Assembly (NCBI GenBank): GCA_000708835.1
Contig: DF236965.1
Span: 128,700 to 192,699, forward strand
Length of the DNA: 64,000 bases
Origin: Klebsormidium nitens
Taxonomy: Eukaryota; Streptophyta; Klebsormidiophyceae; Klebsormidiales; Klebsormidiaceae
Reading direction: 5' to 3'
In this document: positions 49,601 through 62,700 of the stretch, piece after piece
How the letters are laid out: each line of letters opens with the position of its first letter
How positions within the stretch are numbered: position 1 is the stretch's first letter
Made by a program: the position numbers and the translations under genes
The notes under the pieces: generated by a model
Told to the model about the DNA's origin: nothing
The model's database searches: none
What the model saw: the letters and a program-made list of their open reading frames with translations, nothing else

Positions 49601-49712
49601 TTCTCTTCAATCTGTCTCTCACAGGAGTCCCGACAAGGAAGGCCTTGCCGTGTTTGGCTCTTTCGATCAAAGCATCCGAGTTGGGATCGTCACCAAACTG
49701 CATAAGGTTTGA
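46644..49712 (+). CDS. WDR92: WD-repeat protein WDR92/DNAAF10 (Monad), dynein assembly factor
   Basis: Six exons: 46644-46744, 47036-47129, 47544-47594, 47901-48587, 49177-49244 and 49625-49712. The total is 1089 nt and 362 residues, all phases closing. The human protein is about 357 residues. Hallmarks are [20 protein letters not shown] at the N-terminus, [13 protein letters not shown], then beta-propeller blades ([48 protein letters not shown]). The last blade ends [22 protein letters not shown]92 works in the cytoplasm with the R2TP/prefoldin-like co-chaperone to fold axonemal dynein heavy chains, and it is found in organisms that make motile cilia. Its presence implies flagellated zoospores or sperm. 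A second Met at residue 4 (MPGMAGS) could also be the start. The large fourth exon holds most blades and is GC-rich. Confidence 0.95.
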
Positions 49713-52127
49713 GGAACAAGCGCCTGCCACTTATACGATCGTGTCGGCCCGCCCATACATGCATGGGCAGCAGACATTCTGCTCCTTCCATGTCGTCCAA
49801 ACGAAGTTACTTATCTGATTAAGCAATATTAACTTACGGCGTACTTCGCTCTTAGAGTCGGTCGAGGTGGCCGCTAGCTTTTTGGCGGCCAATATTCATC
49901 GAACGCGCTTTATCGAATGTTTGTTTCTGTTGAGCCAAGCACCTTTGTCGTTGTATTAGAAGCCATGATACTAAGAGCCTGCATGAATGACTGAGACGTT
50001 TGTTGAGGGCCGTCAAGCTGCACGAGAAGTGCACTCGTTGATAGAGGCAATCGGGAGGCAGTCGGTCCGTGTTGCCCTGAATGGTATAGACAATTCGAAC
50101 TAATTTACCAAGAAGTGTCGATCGGGCCCAGATTACCAGGGTTAATCTGGTGAAAGCTGAGTCCTGTACATGTCAGATTTAAGTACATCTACTCACAAGC
50201 TGCCATTTATCGCTGCTGGCAAAAAAACCTTTGGACACAGCCAGTGAGGCACCATGCATCATCGTTATGTTCGCGGTACCTTAGTACCACGGTATCTCCA
50301 AATCCGGGCCAGCTTGGCTGGCTTGAGCTTCAACCGTAGCTGCGCTGATTGCAATTGATTGGCTGCGCATGTCATATTTGAACTTGGTGGGCTGGCCCAT
50401 GTAAGCGGCCAGATGCGATGCGGTAATCCTCGGAGTATGCACGTCTAAAGCGAGACGTACACCATAGCATATTGCAACAAACAGAACAAGACGTAATTTG
50501 TGACGCAGATACGTATACTTAGCCCACATCATGCATATATACTAGATCGACAACATGCATGTAATATATGGTGTACGGCAATGACAGCGCAACTTCGGTG
50601 ATAAATACAATTCTAGTCACAGGATTATAGTCACGCTGAGGGCTGCCGCCAGCTCGTCCGTCAAGACTTGAAGCATATATGATAGAGCTAGCTAGGCCGG
50701 AAGCATACGTACAATCTGGGTGCAACATACGCGCATGTATATGTTTGCCAGCTGACGGGACTTTTAACACCATAGACTACTCTGGCACCGATGCTCGTGT
50801 CTCTAGTGCACAACAACGTTCATTTTAATCATGCTTGAGTAAGTGTACAGTCCAAACGAGTCCATTTTTGTGAAAACGGTTAGGCAGCAGATTCTGGCTG
50901 GCACGGATTAGTGACAGATTGCTTTGTCCTGCTGTACCAAATACGCCCCCGATCTTGCATAGCTTGTCAATAGGTGACAACGGGAAACATACAATATGAA
51001 GGGTTGAATTGAGATAAGTCAACTGCAGGGGGTTACCAATCAAGAACTTGAAACACGATGATCGACTCAACAAACACCTTGCTGGACGTTATATACTAAC
51101 AAGTGGATATAGACATACCTTGTCGGAAACATACATACCTTAGACTAACTCCAATCTCTTTGGCAGCGCAAATGTGCGCTACCTTGTCTTAATGCTAAAA
51201 TGTGTGACTCACTGACCAACCGGCCTGAATGCTTGATCCGGTTTCAACGACTCCGACGCTCTGTCAGTGATTACCTGCAAAGACTGGAAGACCTTAGGAT
51301 GAGCAACCATGTGCCAGACGTTGTGCTGCTCCTCACAGGTCACGATAGAGCTGGCATGCCAGTTTGATAAAGAGGAACCTTCCACCCAAACAAGCAGAAA
51401 CAACCAAAGACAACCAATGAAAGTGACCCGATTGCCACCCCACAGCTAGCTGAGGCCGTCAAGAAGCACAGGACCAATCTGCAAAACCATTGAACAATCG
51501 ACAACGTAGTGTTATAATATTGAGAAACAGAACAAGGCACCTGACTTACCTGATGACATGCGCTTTCCCAACCCGATCCACACCAGGGACTCAATGCCCG
51601 GTTATAGCGATGCTCCGCCTGATCTCGCTGTACGGTTGGTAATCCACAACTCTTTCGATCTACAACCGCAGATTGTCAACCTATCAACTCGGCTTTGAGA
51701 GCTAGTAACCTTCTGTTTGCGCGGCTCCAGCTTTCATGAGGCCTCACCCCATAGCACTCCCGCAAAGTATTCCTTCTTGTACCACCCCCGCCCCCTCGCC
51801 CCCTTGGGCACAAATTACCCCCCAATTCTACTGCGCTCTTCTTTCGCGCCACCGCCGGCAGAGCCCTCTCGCCCATGAACCCTTCGTTTCCGTCATTCTC
51901 ACGCAGCCATCCAACACTTGACCACGTTTCCAACTCGTTACCCGCTCCTCGCAACTCTCACCGGCCTCTTCGCTTGCGGCCTCTTCGCTTGCGAGGTCAA
52001 GCCCCCCCAACCCCTCCTCCCTCTCAGACCAAACCATGCCCCCATAGACAATCGCCGCTCCTTTCACCCCCCTACCTCATTGGATCGGAGCCCTCCGCTG
52101 GCGGACCCCAACCCCATACTTCCCAAT
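49713..52127. other. Intergenic stretch between convergent genes
   Basis: About 2.4 kb, AT-rich to about 51.6 kb. A C-rich segment at 51.7-52.1 kb runs into the 3' end of the carrier gene and gives long but unconvincing proline-rich open frames on both strands. No gene supported. Confidence 0.5.
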
Positions 52128-55100
52128 TTATTCTACCTCCGCCTGCAACGCAAGCCCCTCTTCCTCCTCTTTCAGGGCCTCTTTCTCGTTCTCGCGCTTC
52201 TTGATGCTCGCGTCATCGACCCGGAGCGCGAGTCGGGCGGCCTCGTAGCACATGCAGCTGACTGCGGCGGCGGGGATGAGCTTGACGCACGTGGTGCCAA
52301 GGCCGCGATAGAGCGCTAAGAAACCCTCTTCTTTGTAGATGGTCTGGACGACGTCGAGGGCGTTTTTGTACACAGCTTTCCCTCCCACCGTGCCTAGTTG
52401 CATCTGGCGGCGTGCCACCTGGAAGTCCAACGGGGCTTGTGAGACGATTTCATCAAACTGAATCATCAAGTGCACGTATAGGAGTCTGTGCTTGAGTTGA
52501 CCGAATATTCGTGCAAATTAGTCTGTGCTTGACCTAGAAAGAGAGGCGCTGAATCCGTGGTTAAAAGCATGGCTGTAAAATAGTCAATAAAAGCACGAAA
52601 AACCAAGAATTAACCAGACAGCTCGCCATTTACAGCACTCAAAGGATTCTGTACACTTATTACCCGCAGCCACAAAAGGTCGAACACCGACACGCGCAAA
52701 GTACGGCAATGCCGAGCACTGTTCAACGACACGAGGAACACAAGTCACTCAATCCCGATTCAAATCCATGCAACTCGGTGAATCACCCTGATCAGGGCTG
52801 GCAAGGGTGACCACTCTTCTCAACCCAAACACCTCCCCACAAAGGTTGCATCATTGTTCTGGGCAAGCTGACATTTCAACCATTCAAGAGTTGGTTAGTT
52901 CAACGGCAACATTTTTCTCATTCCAACTAGTTTGCGAAGGAATGTGAGGCCGAAGGGGCTGCAGTGCCATGAAGCAGCGTACACAGCGTCAGCAATACGC
53001 CCTTATTACCTTCCGTTCGCCTCAAAAACCTCCCGCAAAAGGCTGCCCTCATCCTTCAGAGCTACTCAACAGTTCTTACAAACATTACTTCATATCAGCT
53101 ACCTTACGCAGCTCTCCTTTTCTACTCACCTCCAGAGGGAACGTGAGGGCGCTCGAACACGACGCAGCGGCAGCCCCAAATAGCAGCGTAGGCACCGTCG
53201 GCACATAGTCCTTCTTTGTGACCCGCTTATAGGCGGATCGAAGGCCAGCATAGACGCCGTAGTTTGCGGCAGCGTATGGAAACACCCCCAGAACGCTAGG
53301 CCGTAAACCGCTGTACAGAGCGCCGGCGCCCTCCTCCGCAACAATCTTGTGGAACGTGCGGCTGATGCTCGTATACAAGTGCGGCTGCGAGGGAACAAAG
53401 AGGATGACCATTTTGACATGGGCACAGCGCTTTCTCCAACAAGCACAGCACCTTTTCTTAGAAAAGGGCGTTCCTGAATGAAGTCCAGTCTGATCAAGAA
53501 GAGCCGATTTGCCTTCTACCTTATCAGAACCCTGTGTTCCATCCACTTTTGACTGGAACATTGTCTGAACCACCACCCCAGTTTCAGTCTTGCTGTCGAG
53601 CTCCAGACCGGTTCTAAGGGTGCCGCTATGTTTACATCCGAGATGCATACAATGCATCTTGCAAATTGACTCTCAAGGATCACGCCGATCCGTTAGATGG
53701 TATTTAGGAACTATCTGAACCAGACTATCCAATCTGCAAACAGTACTTTACACAAATTTCCGTTCTCCATTTGGCATCAGTTTATTTAGGAGGACACTGC
53801 CCGCGGTGAATATGCTTGACTCACCTGCACCATCATTCTGGTCCTCATCAACTCCAGGGGATAGGTCGCAACTGTTGACCTGGAAAAAAAAACTTTGCTT
53901 GTGAAACTACTCCAAAGTGCATAGGCTGTGCAATGCAGCAATTGCAGAAGTAACATGGAACCTCAAGTACGAGCCTGCTATACATTTTGAGACGCCTGCC
54001 AATGTGAACAAGAAAATCCAACCGCATCCAGCTACTTGTACAGCATTTGGTGGGCCAAAGTCATATTAGATTGGTTTCTGCAAACCGTAGAAGCGGAGAA
54101 AGGTGTCAGGTACCATCCAGAGAATGTGCAGGAAAGTGCAACCGGCAAATACTCACATCATGCCTGCTGCTCCTCCCGCTACAGGTGCGGCGACGAAAGA
54201 CATCAAACTGCCTTCATCTTTCGACAGCGCGCGCTTGAGGTTTTCAAAGACACACAGCTCGATGGCCTTGCACGGCGCCACCCGCAGACAATTAATGCCG
54301 TTCCCTGCAGATAAATGCAAGGGTGTTGAATAATTTCGGAGAGACCACTCATTGCACGTGGTTCTTGGATGGGATCCAGAGTGCGAGCTACACCCACGCA
54401 TCAGAAAGAGCTCCTTTCCATACTGCTTGCAGCCGCACAGAACTTTCGCCTCTGTTGTTGCTGAGCATGATGAAGAGAGCAAATATTAGAAAGTCTCTGA
54501 CGCCATGAAGATCATAAGCATTTCAGATGGACGTAAAGAATGGAGCAGTCCGCGTGCGTTACATTCATAAAAGCGGGCAAACTACGCTTGCGCAAGGTGG
54601 GATGGCGCCTTCTTTGAGCAATGTACCAACTATAGCAACTTTTATTGTTGCGAGGGTCCTCAAATGCCTCAAACAATGTCAGAAGTTTGTCGATTTGACA
54701 GACATGGTCAAATGTGCCAAGAACCACCAAAATAAACGCCAGACTACAAAATGAACCTCATTGAGATGACACATGGGAGCCCATACTGGAGCTAGATGCA
54801 CAACGTGCCAGTAAGAGCGGTGCTCACCTCGAAAGAACGCTTTCCACCCCCCCTCCTCGAAAATCTTTGCGGCCACCACGGCAGCAGTCTTGGGAGCCCC
54901 CCGGCTCCCATGCCCCGTTACTAGGTGCGTCTTTATAAGGTCCAGTGGGGCCACAAATGAGCGCGAGACCACGCCTGCAAACGCCCCGCTTGCTAGTTGC
55001 TGCAGCAGCCCGGATCTCTTGCCCAGCTTCTCAAGCCGCTTTGCTATTTGCGCCTGCCGCTCCACCCTCTTGAAATGCCACTTTCTGTGCATGTGCTTCT

Positions 55101-55767
55101 GTCTGCTGGGCCCAGCCTCAGTCTCCTGCCCGCTACTGCTCACAGCTTCCTGCTCTGAGGTGGTCTCCTGGGACTTTTGCGGCCGAGACGGTGTCAACTG
55201 GTACCACTGGACGTCCGGGCCTTTGGACAACTCATCCTCAAACACGAAGTCGGCTCGATGCCACGTCCTCTGCCCATCCAGAACACCAACAACGCCCTCG
55301 CCAAATGCTGCGTGACTTAAGCTAAGAGTAGCCACCGTCGAGCGGGGTCGCTCCTCGGGCGAGCTGGCAACCCTAGACAATGTGACGTCTCGCAATGCTG
55401 ACCGGCTTCCCCCAGTAGAATCTTCCATGACAACGGTTTGCCTCCGCTTTCTTTCAGTGACCACCTTACCCCTTTTATTGCTACTCTCAGGTTCCACGGG
55501 TCTTGCTTTCGACTGCGCAGGCCCTGCAACCTTCCTCGACCCCGCGCTCTGCGTTCGCTGAAGCGCCTTGGCGAGGCTGCTGCTTGAATGCTTGCTCAGG
55601 AAGTGCTTCGGCAGCCCTGTGGTAAAAATGGACGCGCTGTCCGTCAGCCGTGCGAATGGCAGTCCAAGCGGCCCTGAGGACTCCAAGGTTTCACCCGCTA
55701 TCTTTGTCAAACTCGTGGCAGCTTCTCGCAGCGTGCCCAGCGGCTGTGACTCCTGGGCACTTATCAT
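52128..55767 (-). CDS. BT1: Brittle1-like adenine-nucleotide mitochondrial-carrier-family protein
   Basis: Five exons: 55767-54828, 54304-54157, 53879-53825, 53384-53130 and 52418-52128. The total is 1689 nt and 562 residues. Three Solcar repeats are visible through their P-x-D/E signatures: PLDLIKT (about residue 274), PLELMRT, and PLEVARRQMQ. GFLALYRGLG follows the third and closes that repeat. The last signature, the ATFPLEVAR-like context and KLIPAAAVSCMCYEAA are typical of plant BT1 carriers, which exchange or export adenine nucleotides across plastid or mitochondrial inner membranes. The first about 253 residues are a Ser/Lys/Glu-rich, probably disordered extension, much longer than in land-plant BT1 proteins of about 400 residues. 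The frame is open upstream of this ATG to a possible splice acceptor near 55875, so an additional 5' exon may exist. The C-terminus is an acidic helix (KEALKEEEEG). Confidence 0.88.
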
Positions 55768-56751
55768 GGCTGTCTCCTCTATACTGACAAACAACCGTAA
55801 CACAGGCGAGAGCTGGCCAGAAAATGTGACGGCCGCTTTCTCGCCCCAGTACCAGCCTCCTGAGCTGCTTCCCTGCACACCTAGGTCCTAGAGGCGCCTC
55901 TGCAAACAGGCAGAGCTCAGCACAAGGGCGACAGAGCAACCTTCTTCACCAAACCAAATCGCACTGCTCAGCGTCAGGTCTCTGTAGACTGTACCAACTT
56001 CCAAGTCTCCGCAGAGCAGTGCAGACTCAGACTGCACAGTGCAGTGGCGTGGCTTGCTTCCTCGCCTCGAAAGTTTGACAAGAGGATTTGGTCCAAGGTT
56101 CGCCTGCGCCACAGGAGCAAATTTGAGCCACAAACGAGCATCAAAAATCTGCAGAAAACACGTGTACGGCGTGTGGATTATCTGAAATCGCGATTCAGGG
56201 TGATGTACGGACCGTGGATGGCGGTATTCTGACGGTGGGTACCGCGGCGTGCACGCTAGCCCACTCCTGTGGCTTGTGCACAATGCATAGGTACCAGGTA
56301 CCTGGTACCGCTTGCCGCCGACCGGATGGTCATCATGGCATTCGGCCGGATTGGGATGCTTCGCCTCTAACTTTTAGGGAAGCCCTGCTCTCTCTACTAG
56401 CTGAGTGCATGCAGCCATGCTCTTAGGTAGCATCCGATCGCCGTGCACATTGAGTTGTACATCGAAGTTCGCTCCTTGCAACCGCGACTGACAGGCTGTT
56501 CAAATGGTGTTTGCCACCCGGAAGCAATAGCTTTGAAATGTAAGTGCGTTGGACAAATCAGCCAATCAGCGACGTACCACCACACGAGTAACCTCCGCAC
56601 CTGGTACCCCTTTCCTCGGCAGCCATGACCGTCTGCATATAACCTGCTAGCCTGATCGTACTTTTGGTAAATCATGATGCAGCCGCCAGATCGAACTCGT
56701 CGAAAGAATGCTCTGGCTAATCATATTTGGATAACGAGAAGTGCATGCCAT
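55768..56751. other. Intergenic stretch, possible carrier 5' exon
   Basis: This stretch lies upstream of the carrier start and downstream of the exportin stop. A good acceptor near 55875 and an open frame continuing into the carrier suggest part of a first exon may lie here. A 20-base perfect palindrome is at 56290-56309. No other gene is supported. Confidence 0.45.
56290..56309. repeat. 20-base perfect palindrome
   Basis: GGTACCAGGTACCTGGTACC equals its own reverse complement and contains three GGTACC/AGGTACCT cores. It lies in the spacer upstream of the carrier gene. Confidence 0.9.
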
Positions 56752-59700
56752 CTACTTTGCCCGAAAATCGTGTCTGAATATTGTCAGGTTCTGCGTGAAT
56801 TTGTCTCTATTTTTAGGCTCCAAAGTCCTCGTCACATCCGCCATGAGCTTGTCAAAACACCCGGCCAATCGTTGTTGTTGATCAGGAGCCTGCAACAAGA
56901 AGGTTGACGTTTTTAGATTGCCCTCGCATGAAGATTGGACGTTTTACAACACAAGATGCAAATAAGTCCATCTTTTTCATAAACATGAGACAGAACAAGC
57001 ACTTCGGAGTTAAGGATTGAAGTGTCAAGCCTACGAGCTCAACCTTGCCCAGCTTACCTGTGTCGCCAGGATCTGAGCTTTTAGATCATTGAAAATCTGC
57101 AGAACAAACAAGTCGACGAGCGTTGTCATTCAGCGGTAACAAGGATAACTTCAGTGTCCAGGCCAATGTATGCCTCGGTGCAGGCCGTCAAATTCTGTTG
57201 CACTTACTAGCAGACCAAAGTGGCGTGCTGACAAATTGGGGGTCAAGATTGCGCTGGCAGAATGAAGACCGCAAAAATGAAAGCTTACCTGTTCGTTGAT
57301 CAAGATGAGGCTCAGCATCGGCCTGCTCAAGCTCCACTGGTTGCCGCAGTCCTCGAACAAAACTATCTCGAAGAGCGTCTTCAAGATCTGCAAAGAGGAG
57401 GTGCATTACGGCGTCCCTTTTTCCACTTTGAGAAAAGAGCCGACGAGTGAAAGTGGCCGCCAGCAAAATCTTTGGCTCACTCGCTATCAAATCCTCATCA
57501 TGCAGTTGACGCAAAATTGAGCTTATTTTTGCGTCAACTCACCAGAAATTAATGAATTCAATGGAAATCAATTCACCAGCTATCGCCTGGCCGCTACATT
57601 GTAAGGTCAGCAGCGACAGAACAGTTGGTCCAATATCACCGATAGCAAACAGTTGGCTGTTGCCAAGCGCTTGAATTGCCCGGGCTAAGCGCCAAGCCGT
57701 ACCTCTGGGAATAGGCTTGGGCTCGCGGCAATATGCCTGGCTAGATTAACAGCAGCGGGCGTGGACGGCGCTTCGCCAACGGTAATATTGGAGAAGTAGA
57801 ACGCCGCTAGGTTGTCGACAGAGGAAGCGCACTGCAACGTATCAGGCACGAGCAGTCAGACAAGGGAATCATACGAATGGGCCTAGATAACCGGGCAGCG
57901 TGAATACACATCAGCGCACTGTGCTCGGCAACAGAGTGAATCCGAAGGCATGCGCGCTGCGAATCAATGATAATGGTACCAGATTATTCAAGGCATTGCA
58001 ATACTAAGCCTTCCGTTGCAAACATTCTCATGCTAAAGCATGTATTAGGCCATGCAAATCTAAGCGGACGGAAGGCCTCAACTGTCACAAGCAAATGTGT
58101 GCAGGATGAGGTACACGAAGAGCACCAGAGATATTGGGCCATCTTTTGGTGACTGTTCCTCACCTGCGAGGATATGCTGACGTCTAGACACTTGAGCCCC
58201 GCTTCTAGGGACTGCATGATGTGGGCGAAGGTGGCCGTGTCGAGGTTGACGATCACGGCCGTGTGGTTGTGGCAGAGAACCTCCAGGAGGGAGTAGTATG
58301 CCCGCCCAAACTGCAGAAGGAGACCAGATGAATGTCAATAGAGCATATTTCCGGCCAGAATTTGGAAGGATTCCACTGTGACGACGCTGACAAGGGAAGG
58401 GCCTGCAGGGAAACGAGCAGCTCAGTGATTTCCAGAATCAGCGGAGATTCCTGGCGTTCCTAGTTGGCTCAGAGAGCTAGCGGCTCCCTCTGCCACAGTA
58501 ACGGACTCAGTCGCGCTCACCTTCCGGAATGCCAGGATGTCCGGGAGAGGGACGGACAGCGCCATCTTGAGCCCGATGTCGAGCGCGTCGGCCAGGGCTC
58601 TGTCCCCGTAGAGCTCAAAGACGCCAAAGTTGACGTAGTTTCCGGCCAGGGCTGTGGAAGAGCGTCCAGAAAAGCTTAGCGATTGGACGACTGAACCAAG
58701 TACAGTAGAGTCACTTCGATTCTCAAGCGGTACCATTTCGTCGAAAAAGTTCCCATGGGCAGCAAGCCACAAAACTAGATTGCTTCAACAGTGGAAAGAT
58801 TCTGTTGCAAGGATCCGCTTAGGTAAGGGCAGAGTTACTCAGCTACTTGAAACGGGGGGCTTCAAGTAGCTCCTGCGTCTGCAGGTCATTTCAGCTTCAA
58901 AATATATAACCGGGTCAGGATAGCACGCTCACCTGCTTTTAGGATGGTGAGGGAGATCCAGATGCCCTTGTACTTGTTCGCGTACGGGTCGCTTGACACG
59001 GGCAGAAGGAGGACTCGGGTCCCGTAGCTCACGATCAGCTTGCTCACTTCCCGGAAGAGGAGGATGCCGTTCGGGGAGGAGGAGTCGAAGGTCAACCGCT
59101 GGGTCTTATTCACAACGAACTCGGCCATGAACTTGAGGACCGGGGTCGTCACCTGCAACCAGATATGACCGAGTACCGTGAAAAGGTACCAAATCAAAAG
59201 GCACGCTTCTCTCAAGCACCGCCAACCTGACAAGATGCTCTCATGAAATTCATTCCGCCACCCAAAGCTAGCACGTTGAGGAAGAGCCAAAAGGTAAGTT
59301 ACCCCTTTGAGTTGGATCCTTCGAAATATTTGGGTAATGGGAACAGAGAACACAAGCGGTAGCAACTTCCGTCAAAGTAGTCCTACATGCCTTCAGTCAG
59401 AAGCACATAAAGGCAGCAGGCACTGACAATTTGTGTCGTCTAAAAAGGTCACCTACCTCGGGGGTGTCCGTCCACACTTCCACAGATCTGGCCAGGAGGG
59501 GGGTGTTTGCTGGGTACAACCAATCAAAGAGGAGGCCGTATGTACGGCGGCTGGAGACGAAAAGAAGGAGGTCAGCAGGAAAAAACTGCTTCACCAAAAA
59601 GAAATGCAGAAGCGAAGAAACGACAGGAAAAGCCGTTTCATGCAAGTAGCTCAATCCAGAACATATGTAGGGGAAACAAGGGCGCAACGTTCCTCAAGAG

Positions 59701-62700
59701 CATCAGCACCTGCGGAAGAACGAAACTTCAAAGAGCATCGTCCACCTTACCTGTTCGTGGCCATCGCGATACCTCTCAGATCCCTGAAGAGCCCTATGAG
59801 TGCGTATTTGACAGCGTCTGATCGGAACGCGGCGTCAGGCGTCGTCAGCAGCTTTGCCATGATCTGTACGCAAGAGCAAGTTGGCACCCAATCTTGCACA
59901 AACCCCGTTGATGAGCGCGAAGGACAAGCAGAGAAGCAGGATCAAACGGCGCGAAGGACAAGCAGAGAAGCAGGATCAGACGAATGCACCGTTTGAACGT
60001 CAAGGCTTTCTAGTCCTCCTCCGTGCATCAAAAGACAGACGGGAGTCGATCCCTGTTTCACTTAGAGGGAAGGTGCAACTAACCGCCTGGAAAGGAGCTA
60101 TGAAGGCCTTGAATTTTGCTGGGCTGTCTTCCATGAAGAGGAGACGGCCGAGAGTGTAGTAGAACATCGTCCTGTTCCTCGAACTACTGTACTGGTCGAG
60201 GAAGGGGAACGCATCCCGCTGCAGTAATAGGTGGCTTCATATGAGACAGATTGGACGACACCATGGAAGTTGCGGGTTCCTGACAAAAGAGTTACGCTCT
60301 GGCAGCAACAGCACCCAACTGTTACTGGTGCGTTCTATATGAGGTAAGAAAAGCGACAATAAGCTAGCAGTGACTTCGTTCGGGGTCCTCTTCCTCTAAG
60401 GTAGAACATGGTGGAAGGATGCAGCACGTACCGTGTGATTTGCCAGGATGAAGTTGACGGAGTCGAGCTTGAGCAAGAGCTTCCCGCTCATGTACCTTCA
60501 GGAGAGCGAGAGCGTCAGTCTGAGCATGGCGGTCAGAACTTGCGCTCTTTTTTCAAGTTTCGAGACAGGTTCTATCCGTCGCACACAAGAGAGACACAGA
60601 GTCAATCGAGGCAAAGCACCGCACCAAACACCAAAATCCCAACTTACGTCGTTGTCTAAAAGAGCGATACGAAAGCGATGCTTCAGCCAGTTGTTCTCCT
60701 CTGGCAATGCAGCCTGATGCCATCAGCAGATCGTTTTCTTTCCTCGAAAAAAGGAAAGAAGGAAGTTACAGCCGCCCTGATTTTCAGCTCAAGACGGAGC
60801 TTCCTAGAACCCTGATCCCAAAAGCTTCGAAAAGACGCCTAGAGAGTCGGTACAAGCAAAGTCAACTGCCAAGTCCTCGATCTGGATTCGAAAATGGGCG
60901 CTCAAATCACACAAGAGTCAGGGTGTGCAGAGCAGGTCGATACCATGCAGACCTCTGGTCATTATCGAATTGCGGGATCTGAAGGCCTTTGAAACACAGG
61001 TGGAAGCCGAGGGAGGCAGCCCTTCAACTGCTCTCCGTGCAACCTGTCATTTTTCTTCCTTGCTCCGAGATGCGACGTTCACAAAAACTATAGCTTAGCA
61101 ATGCATGTTGGCAGCCAAAAGCGCTCACCCGGCAGCGAGTTCCTGGAACAGGTTCAGAGTGGCTTCTATGACTTCCTCGCAGAGCGTGTAGCATTTCAGG
61201 TTGGTGGCGATCTTTCCTACTGTGACGTTGAGAACCATCAGATGGTCTTGCAGGCCCAGGAGCTCGGTTAGGCGGGTGTAGAGTTGCTGCAGCCAGAAAA
61301 CCGTCGAAAGTTTCATTTCAAGTTCAGAGTGCTATTGACCGTCTTGACCCAGATTTGATGTGTTTGCGGCGCGGCCCTTGAGACATCGAAGGGCGTATCA
61401 CATGACATGAAGCTCAGCACGGCATGCTAGTAAGGCAGCAAGTGTTTGTCCTTATCACAATCAGGTGTTTAGGAGCCTTGGAAGCAGAGGACTTGCTGCA
61501 AGAAAGAAGTCTTTGCAGGTGCTTGCCTTTGACGAGTGCATTGCTTGATCCCCGACGTAGACCCGCCGGAAGCTCTGGAAGAAGGCGAGAATAGCGGAAT
61601 CCAGCCGCTGTTTACTCCGCTCTTGGTACCGCTGCAAGAGATGGCGCATCCGTCAGGCTGATGTTGAGGGGCAAGCATGCTACGGCGAAGCTTGCAAATA
61701 GGTCGCAAAATAAGCTTCACCAACATTAGGTCCCCTAGCTTGCTCGACAACCCGTTGCAAGTTTGCAAGGAGCAGATATTCACATTTTGACCGCATCGCA
61801 ATACAGATTTAGTATCTCCATGTTCGCTATCGATGATTCCCCTGATTTTCAAATAGGGGCAGTCCGACCAGATTTAATTTGATGGGAACGCTTACAGAGA
61901 AGTCTCTCCGGACAAGCTCAAAGTACTCGCGTTGCCTCAAAGGCACTGACCTGAGCGTGGAACCCCGTGTCTGACACCTGAATCAACTGGAACACCCTCG
62001 CAGCGAGCTCGCCGTCGATCACCTCCTGGGACTCAGCACTGCAAAGCGAAGAAAGGCAGTCATTACGGGTTTTAAGGCAGACAACCACTTGGGATTTCTA
62101 CGTTCTTGATCAGGGACGCAAACAATCGCTTCCCATGTGCATGGTCCTCAATCAGCAAGCTCCACATGACACTCCGAACTGTTTCTCTGGCTGCGTGTCA
62201 ATGCATACCTGCTCGAACTCATCCTCCCTCTTATAATCGCCCCGATTATATGGACAAGCCACGTCAGCTGTCCATCCATCACCGCGATCTGGGCCGCGTT
62301 CCCCTGAACCTGCCCCGCTTCAGTGAAGCGCTGAAGCAGGGGCTCCATGAGCGCAATGATGTACTTGGACGTCTTCTCGTACTGCAGGGGCGGCAGCGGG
62401 GCCAAAGGTCAGCGCCGCTCGTCTAATCCTGTACATGACAAATTGATTGCGCGAACATCCAGACCAGCTCCGTTCCACTTGGAAGAAAGGTGTACGGTCG
62501 CTCAATCATGAGAAAGCTCCTCAGCTTAGAGCGACAAGCAAGCATAGGGTTGGTCGCTAACAAGTGGCCAACCCGTACAGTGAGTCAGAAGCCCGCCAGA
62601 GCTGCCCTGTGGACTCTGTGCAATAGTAACGGTTCGAAACCGCTCACCTGGAACCGACACAAGTAGGGCAAGCTGTCTAGTTGGTCCTGGAGCTGCTCCT

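Noticed and set aside
51676-52319. Proline-rich and Glu/Gly-rich open frames on both strands
   Set aside because: They come from a C-rich low-complexity segment at and beyond the 3' end of the carrier gene. There is no domain, start context or splice support.
60645-60712. Possible extra exportin-7 exon ([20 protein letters not shown] on the minus strand)
   Set aside because: The exons at 61286-61129 and 60495-60432 join directly in phase (GG|G giving ELAAGYMSG) and match known exportin-7 order, leaving no room for it.
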